DNA of 64,000 nucleotides from an uncultured Bacteroidota bacterium. GTDB lineage: Bacteria; Bacteroidota; Bacteroidia; Bacteroidales; 4484-276. The notes under the pieces are model-generated. The model saw nothing but the letters and a program-made list of their open reading frames with translations, was not told the DNA's origin and did no database searches. Where the stretch lies: assembly GCA_903944895.1 (NCBI GenBank), contig CAJATL010000125.1, forward strand, positions 1-64,000. Direction: 5' to 3'. Below, piece after piece: positions 57,887 to 64,000 of this stretch (position 1 is its first letter; each line of letters starts with the position of its first letter). Made by a program: the position numbers and the translations under genes.

Positions 57887-59287
57887 ATGTACAATATGAA
57901 AGACGCAACAGCTACAAAGGTGAATACTTCGGTGTTGATGGCTGTAATTATTATTACTCAGTTTTTGTCGGCATTTATGAGTGCTTCAGTAAATATTGCA
58001 CTTCCAGATATTGCACAGGATTTTGGGATGTCGGCAGTCGAAAGCAGTTGGGTGGTGATGGCGTTCCTGTTATCAACCGGTATGTTTTTGGTTCCGTTTG
58101 GGAAAATGGGAGATATTTATGGCAGAATGAGACTTTTTTTAACCGGCAATATGGTTTTCACTGTATCATCCTTGTTTTGTGCACTTTCCAGTGATGAAAT
58201 TATGCTGATTGCCGCCAGGTTTTCGCAAGGCATCGGTGGAGCCATGATCATGAGCACTGGTATGGCAATTGTAACCTCTGCATTTCCGCCTCAGCAAAGG
58301 GGTAAAATGCTAGGACTTGTTGTTTCGGCTGTTTATCTCGGACTAACTGCCGCACCGGTACTTGGAGGAATCTTAACCCAGGCTTTCGGATGGAGAAGCA
58401 TTTTCATGATCAGCGTTGGTTTGGGGATTATTATCGTAATTGCAATTTTAAGCATGGTAAAAGCTGAATGGAAAGAAGCAGGCAATGAAAAATTCGACAT
58501 ACACGGTTCTGTTATTTATATGATTTCAGTCTTTTTACTGATGTCCGGATTTTCGATGCTTCCGAAAGTAAACGGTATTTTAATGGCAGCATCAGGCGTG
58601 GTTGGGATTAGCCTGTTTATCGCTTATGAACTGAAAGTGGAGCATCCCGTTTTAAATATTCGTCTTTTTCAGAATAACCGGATTTTTGCTTTCTCAAACC
58701 TTGCTGCCTTGATAAATTATGCTGCAACTTTTGCCATCACCTTTATTCTGAGCCTTTATTTACAGTATGTAAAAGGGCTTCAGCCAAGAGATGCCGGGAT
58801 TATCCTGATTACCCAACCAGCGGTTATGGCAGCAACAGCCTCATTTGCAGGAAAATTATCTGATAAGATTGATCCCCGGTTTTTGTCGTCGCTGGGCATG
58901 GGAATTATAACGGTAGGACTGGTTTTTCTTTGCTTTCTTGACAGTAGCACAGGCAATGGTTTACTGATTGCCAGTCTGGTAATTGTCGGGCTGGGTTTTG
59001 GCACATTTTCGTCGCCAAACACAAATTCGGTAATGGGGTCGGTCGAAAAAAAATACCTTGGTGTTGCAGCTGCCACGGTTAGCACAATGCGGGTTTTGGG
59101 GCAGATTTTCAGCATGGCTATTGCCACGATGGTTTTTTATATTTTTCTTGGCAATTCAAAAATATCCGGCACCAACCTTATCGAATTCATGCAAAGCGCC
59201 AGAGTATTATTCATCATATTTGCCGTGCTGTGTTTTTTGGGGATTTTTATTTCCCTGTCCAGAAGTGGTAAGAAGCTTCATCATTGA
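57887..59287 (+). CDS. MFS transporter (DHA2/EmrB-QacA-like)
   Basis: VNIALPDIAQDFGMSAVESSWVVMAFLLS; GKMGDIYGRMRLFLTG; repeated TM helices. Confidence 0.9.
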   Translation: MYNMKDATATKVNTSVLMAVIIITQFLSAFMSASVNIALPDIAQDFGMSAVESSWVVMAFLLSTGMFLVPFGKMGDIYGRMRLFLTGNMVFTVSSLFCALSSDEIMLIAARFSQGIGGAMIMSTGMAIVTSAFPPQQRGKMLGLVVSAVYLGLTAAPVLGGILTQAFGWRSIFMISVGLGIIIVIAILSMVKAEWKEAGNEKFDIHGSVIYMISVFLLMSGFSMLPKVNGILMAASGVVGISLFIAYELKVEHPVLNIRLFQNNRIFAFSNLAALINYAATFAITFILSLYLQYVKGLQPRDAGIILITQPAVMAATASFAGKLSDKIDPRFLSSLGMGIITVGLVFLCFLDSSTGNGLLIASLVIVGLGFGTFSSPNTNSVMGSVEKKYLGVAAATVSTMRVLGQIFSMAIATMVFYIFLGNSKISGTNLIEFMQSARVLFIIFAVLCFLGIFISLSRSGKKLHH

Positions 59288-59570
59288 TTACCGTTTCCTT
59301 ACCTGACCTGGATAATTCAGAAAAGCAAAATTCAAAACCCAAAATTCAAAACCCAAATAACCTCGAAATTACAATGACAAATCCAAAACCAGGATCGGGT
59401 AAACTCCCTTCGTTCGATTTGATGCTTGCCTTTTGACGTTTGCAATTTCTGCCAAAAAAAATATCAATTTCGAAAATAAGATACTAATTTCACCTCCGAT
59501 TTTAAAATGGAGGTTTTTTATGGGTAAGCCCTTCAGCAAAAGCAATTGTTTAACAGCAATATCAGTCATT

Positions 59571-61535
59571 ATGCCTAAATTCCTGTTCCCTTTTCTCATC
59601 ATTATACTTTTCTTTTTGTCGGATATAACTCCGGGAAACGCACAAAACAGCCAGCCCGACAGCATTTCAAAAGCCATTACAGCCACAACGGGTAAGGAGC
59701 GTGCAAAACTTTTGTTATTTTTTTCGCGGCAAGCCCTGGCCGATGATCCGGAAAAATCGCTGGAATTTGCGCGTCAGGCCGAAATCCTTGCAAAAAGTAA
59801 GAATTCACTGGAATTAATCAGCGATGCGCTCAAAATACAGGGTGATGCTTTGTTTGAACTCGATAGCTTAAAAAGTGCAGCATTTGCCTATTCGATGGCT
59901 GTCGAAACCGAGGAGGCTTTGCCCAACCAACGACCTGACACCCTGATGCGCCGGTTAAGCGATGTTGGGTTTGCTTTTCAGGAAATGGGTTTGTTCGACA
60001 AGGCGCTTGAATATTTTCAGCGCGCACTTCCAATAAGCCGCGCACAAAACGATTCAGTTGAAATAGTTTCAAACCTTTCTAATATAGGAGTTTCGCTAAA
60101 AATGCTTGGTCGTTATGGCGAAGCTATCGAAGTCCTTAATCAAACGCTGGAACTTGATAAACTGATGGGCAGCGAATCGGATATGGCCATTGATTATAAC
60201 AACATTGGGATGGTTTACAAGTCGTGGAACAATTACGACAAAGCCATCGAATTTTTTAATAAGGCGCTACAAATTGACGAAAAATTGGGAAACCGGCACA
60301 AATTATCCATCCGGCTAAGCAACATCGGCCAGGTTTATCTTTCCTGGGGTAAAACTTCTGAGGCCATTGATTATTTTAACAAAGCACTCCAAATTGACAA
60401 GGAATTGAATGTGCCCGGAAAAATTGCCATCCGCTTGCATGGCCTTGGGCTTGCGTATATGTCGCTTAATGAATTTCAAAAGGCTATCCAATATTTTGAA
60501 GAATCCCTCAAAACCTACAAATCTCTCAATATTGAGTATCAAACCGCAATAGTACTCGAGAGCATTGGCGATGCCTACAATGAACTCGGGCAATTTAACC
60601 TCGCCGAGAAATATTACAACGAGAGCCTTTCCCTTTCGCAAAGCATCAACCTGAAGCCTACAATTATTGAGGCTGCCAGAAACTTGTATGAACTTTTTAA
60701 AACCCAGAAAAACTATCAGAAATCACTTCAATATTTCGAAATCTTTAAAGTAGCCGAAGATTCAGTTTTTTCGGAAGCCAGTGCCCGTCAGATCAACGAG
60801 TTTGAAATCCGGTATGAAACAGAGAAAAAGGAAAATGAAAACCAATTGTTGACCAAGGATATTCAGATAAAAGAAAGAAATCAGTGGTTTTTGCTGACGC
60901 TGATTATTGCCTTAATCGTACTTTCGGCTTCATTATTTTATGCCTTCAGTCTGAAAAGGAAGTCGCTGCGACAAAGCCGTATTTTGTATGAAAAGGAAAA
61001 TGAACTGACCAGGTTAAAAATTGAACATGTCGAAAAACAGAACCACCACCTTCAGGAAGTTTTGTTTGCCGAAGAAGAAATCAAAAAGTTGCAATTACAT
61101 AGTATCGAGCAAAAGAACCACGAATTAACTTCAGCCACCTTGCTAATTGCCAGCAAAAATGAGGCTTTTGAAAATCTCCAGAAAATGGCCGAACAAATCA
61201 GGCTTAAAAGCTCAGATGACGGAAATGAAAAAATCAGGGAAATGATTCGTGAAATCAACCGTCAAACCGATGTCGAAAGCCAGTGGGAGCAGTTCCGTGT
61301 GCATTTCGAATCCATTCATAAATCCTTTTTTGTAAAGCTCCGCGAAAATACTCCCGGACTTACACAGACCGATCTGCAACTTTGTGCCTACATCAAGCTC
61401 AACATGGCCACCAAAGAAATCTCCAAATTATTGAACATCACCCCGGAATCTGTAAATACGCACCGTTACCGGCTTCGCAAGAAAATGGAATTATCAGGCC
61501 AGGAAACATTGGATGAATTTATTCATGGGTTATAG
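59571..61535 (+). CDS. TPR-repeat, transmembrane, LuxR-type HTH regulator
   Basis: Signal peptide, repeated TPR units (YNNIGMVYKSWNNYDKAIEFFNKALQID), TM WFLLTLIIALIVLSASLFYAF, C-terminal MATKEISKLLNITPESVNTHRYRLRKKM. Confidence 0.88.
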   Translation: MPKFLFPFLIIILFFLSDITPGNAQNSQPDSISKAITATTGKERAKLLLFFSRQALADDPEKSLEFARQAEILAKSKNSLELISDALKIQGDALFELDSLKSAAFAYSMAVETEEALPNQRPDTLMRRLSDVGFAFQEMGLFDKALEYFQRALPISRAQNDSVEIVSNLSNIGVSLKMLGRYGEAIEVLNQTLELDKLMGSESDMAIDYNNIGMVYKSWNNYDKAIEFFNKALQIDEKLGNRHKLSIRLSNIGQVYLSWGKTSEAIDYFNKALQIDKELNVPGKIAIRLHGLGLAYMSLNEFQKAIQYFEESLKTYKSLNIEYQTAIVLESIGDAYNELGQFNLAEKYYNESLSLSQSINLKPTIIEAARNLYELFKTQKNYQKSLQYFEIFKVAEDSVFSEASARQINEFEIRYETEKKENENQLLTKDIQIKERNQWFLLTLIIALIVLSASLFYAFSLKRKSLRQSRILYEKENELTRLKIEHVEKQNHHLQEVLFAEEEIKKLQLHSIEQKNHELTSATLLIASKNEAFENLQKMAEQIRLKSSDDGNEKIREMIREINRQTDVESQWEQFRVHFESIHKSFFVKLRENTPGLTQTDLQLCAYIKLNMATKEISKLLNITPESVNTHRYRLRKKMELSGQETLDEFIHGL

Positions 61536-61614
61536 AAAAAATGATTCATTCATTTTTTGAATTCGCATTTTCCCTATTTATTTTCCACACAACCATACTT
61601 ATCATTACATATTA

Positions 61615-63255
61615 CTATTTGCTAATAATGCATTTTTTCGTCATGATGCAATTCCCGGTATTTAATGTTAAGAAATACACTCCTGAAGTCAAATTTTGAG
61701 TATTCCATTTCTCCTGATGTTGCCCTGTTGATTGTTTTTCATTGGTTAGTGTTTGAATTAACCGGCCGGTGAGATCACGAATCTCTATGTTTACATCCGT
61801 ATTTTCAGGAAGATAATAATTGATGTTGATGTAATCGCTGGCAGGATTTGGTGCGGTTTTTAAATCAAATATTTGCTGATTATCAGATTCGATATTAAGG
61901 CCGGTCGCACCACTTTGATAAATTCTGACATAGTCGATTTCCAATGTATCCACTGTGAAGGCTGGAGCAATATTGGGCAGGAAAGCAAAATTGAGCAGCA
62001 AGTACTGTTCTGCATCAAAAGGCCAGGTGCTGCTATTGATTTCATCCGGCTCATAGGTGTAATGCGTAACGGCATCAACACTGAAAACCAGTTTTTCGGG
62101 ATACCACTTTAAAGTGTAAGTATGAAATTCGGTTGAGGCAGTGGGTATCGTTTGTCCTCCCAGATTAATCGTTCCACCATAACTTGAAGGTGTATGGGTT
62201 GCACTTTGAATGTAGTTTTGATTGCTTCCCCAGTGTTCCATAATATCAATCTCACCACAAGCCGGCCAGGGCGTTGTGCCATATCCCTGAAGGTCCCACC
62301 AGCCACCATCTTCATTTACATTTTTCCCAAGCGTCCATATTGCAGGCCATGTTCCAACACCTGTGGGTAATTTAGCCCGTACTTCCACTTTTCCGTATTG
62401 AAATGCAAATTTGGAGTTGAGTCTGGCTGAGGTATATTGTTTAGTTACCCCCTGATTGGTGTAGATTTCTTTCTTGCCAATGATATTTAAAATCCCATTA
62501 CTCACATTAGAATTATCCACTCTGTTTGTGTAGTGCTGTATTTCGCCGTTGTACCAACCCGATCCGTTTGGCAACAGCGTCTGATGATGCCATTTGGAAT
62601 TGTCTATGGCTCCTATTCCATCAAATTCATCCGACCAAACCAGCGTATCATATTCAGGGTCTACCGCGATCGTGCCATTGTAATACACATCATCAATAAA
62701 AGCTATCACAAAGGAATTATTGTTTTCTCCGTTCACCTGAATGACTACCCGGCTAAAATCCGTTCTTTGGGTTGGAGGGAGAGAATTTGGATCTAAATTT
62801 ATGTAGTCATCATTTAAAAAATCAAAATTTACGATTTGCCATTGATCCAAAACAATGGGTTTAATGATTTCACATTGCGTTGACCAGGGTGCAGGTAATG
62901 ATCCGTTTTGTAATTTTAAGGATATCTGATTGGGTTGGTTTCCTGTAATTCCGGCTGTCGGAACATAAATTTTTAACGAAAAAATATAGTCGGATGATAA
63001 ATCAAATCTGCCGCTTACCTCAAATCGCACATTCGCATACTGGCCTCCGGCATCATCATATTTTAAAACAGTAGCAGAGGTATTGATGCCCTCCTGATAT
63101 GGATTAGGAAAGCTGGTGTTGATATTGCAATCGTCACCATACCAGTTGGTTATAGTGCCGTTCCCTTCAAAATCGTCTTCTACTGTTTGAGTTTGCGCCT
63201 GAGTATGGTTTGTAAGCGAAAGAAACAAAAAAAATGATAAAATAATAATTCGCAT
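61615..63255 (-). CDS. secreted GH16 (laminarinase-like) with T9SS C-terminal sorting domain
   Basis: GH16 active site GEIDIMEHWG; WSDEFDGIGAIDNSKW; C-terminal PNPASDYININYYLPENTDVNIEIRDLTGRLI...GVYFLTLNTG. Confidence 0.92.
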   Translation of the reverse strand: MRIIILSFFLFLSLTNHTQAQTQTVEDDFEGNGTITNWYGDDCNINTSFPNPYQEGINTSATVLKYDDAGGQYANVRFEVSGRFDLSSDYIFSLKIYVPTAGITGNQPNQISLKLQNGSLPAPWSTQCEIIKPIVLDQWQIVNFDFLNDDYINLDPNSLPPTQRTDFSRVVIQVNGENNNSFVIAFIDDVYYNGTIAVDPEYDTLVWSDEFDGIGAIDNSKWHHQTLLPNGSGWYNGEIQHYTNRVDNSNVSNGILNIIGKKEIYTNQGVTKQYTSARLNSKFAFQYGKVEVRAKLPTGVGTWPAIWTLGKNVNEDGGWWDLQGYGTTPWPACGEIDIMEHWGSNQNYIQSATHTPSSYGGTINLGGQTIPTASTEFHTYTLKWYPEKLVFSVDAVTHYTYEPDEINSSTWPFDAEQYLLLNFAFLPNIAPAFTVDTLEIDYVRIYQSGATGLNIESDNQQIFDLKTAPNPASDYININYYLPENTDVNIEIRDLTGRLIQTLTNEKQSTGQHQEKWNTQNLTSGVYFLTLNTGNCIMTKKCIISK

Positions 63256-63407
63256 GTTTGGTATTTTTAAAATGTCAGAACTTCTAAATGATATTGGCAG
63301 AGAACTTTAATCTACAAAGTAAAGCATTTTTAAATTCTTTGATATTTTTCATTCTTAGTTTTGAATTATGCAATTCATCCTATAAAATGTAATGTCGTTC
63401 AGCTAAA

Positions 63408-63522
63408 AGTTGGAACGCTAATAACACGGATGCAGGCAACGCTGATTTTCGCTGATTTCTTGAGTTATCAATTGTTTAAATCCGCGTCCGCCAGCTGGCG
63501 GATCCGTTTGATCCGCGTTCCA
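63408..63522. repeat. Bacteroidota-type interspersed palindromic repeat
   Basis: aacgctaataacacggatgcaggcaacgctgattttcgctgatttc...tccgcgtccgccagctggcggatccgtttgatccgcgttcc with perfect palindrome tccgccagctggcgga. Confidence 0.6.
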
Positions 63523-63766
63523 TTCAAAAGTCGTTAACAAAATGACATTGAATCACATTTGGTAAAATATTGCCATTTTTAAGTCGTACAAAGCCCAATT
63601 TACAACGAAAAAACTTGATTATTGATTAAGATTTGACATTAATCAGGCGCTCAACAAATTGAATTTCAACTACTTTTAGTTTGTCTATTGTTTGTCTATT
63701 GGCAAAATTAGGTTTAACCTGCCGCTCATTCTACTTTTACACCTGTTCGTTGCAAAACATATTTTT

Positions 63767-64000
63767 ATGAAACACCAGCAATTCATTATTCAGGGAAAAG
63801 TCGAAAACACAGGGTTTCGGTTTTATGCTTTCAGAGGCGCCAGTATCCTGGGAATCCGGGGTTTTGTTAAGGTCAGCGAAGGCCAGATTATCGTGGAGGC
63901 TGAAGGCGAAGATTCAAAACTGACCGATTTTGACGAATGGTGCCGGAGAGGCCCGGACGGAAGCTCAGTTGAATCGGTAATTTGTAACGACAAAGAATAC
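63767..64000 (+). CDS. acyP: acylphosphatase, truncated by the right window edge
   Basis: MKHQQFIIQGKVENTGFRFYAFRGASILGIRGFVKVSEGQIIVEAEGEDSKLTDFDEWCRRGP (acylphosphatase GxVxxxGFR signature). Confidence 0.85.
   Translation, partial: MKHQQFIIQGKVENTGFRFYAFRGASILGIRGFVKVSEGQIIVEAEGEDSKLTDFDEWCRRGPDGSSVESVICNDKEY

Noticed and set aside
1-64000. tRNA genes, rRNA genes, CRISPR arrays or intact IS transposases
   Set aside because: None recognised apart from the tmRNA; no cloverleaf-like sequences or transposase ORFs seen, although a tool scan would be more sensitive.

Overview
64 kb Bacteroidota (Bacteroidales-like) chromosomal window, judged from SusC/SusD pairs, T9SS-like sorting sequences, TAnnTTTG-type promoters and a tmRNA tag ending in ALAA. 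Left part: a multiheme cytochrome c / ferredoxin-flavoprotein / cytochrome b electron-transfer operon. Its distal cytochrome gene runs off the left edge and is absent from the supplied ORF track. Next come a frameshifted aspartyl protease, a FISUMP-domain protein, a beta-glucan (laminarin-type) PUL with GH30, SusD, SusC and a PKD lipoprotein, and a pentose-phosphate operon (gnd-zwf-pgl plus tkt). From about 23 to 54 kb lies an accessory region ending in a tyrosine integrase and a small excisionase-like HTH gene immediately beside the 3' end of ssrA, i.e. a likely ssrA-integrated island. Cargo: a toxin-antitoxin-SecB-like chaperone (TAC) operon; a five-gene, translationally coupled BREX-like operon (DUF499-type ATPase, compact PglZ, DUF1156-type methylase, small unknown protein, SNF2 helicase); a two-gene module of a 992-aa tandem cold-shock-domain protein and a membrane coiled-coil protein; an unusual three-gene operon (WG-repeat-like protein, nucleotidyltransferase-tyrosine phosphatase fusion, glycosyltransferase-radical SAM fusion) preceded by an unlisted 44-aa ORF and divergent from a bEBP-like AAA+ ATPase with an operator-like palindrome; and an exported caspase-like protein with an EF-hand-like loop. 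The right flank is core-like: radical SAM, histidine kinase, MFS, TPR-LuxR regulator, GH16 and acylphosphatase. All assignments come from reading motifs in translations; no database search was run.
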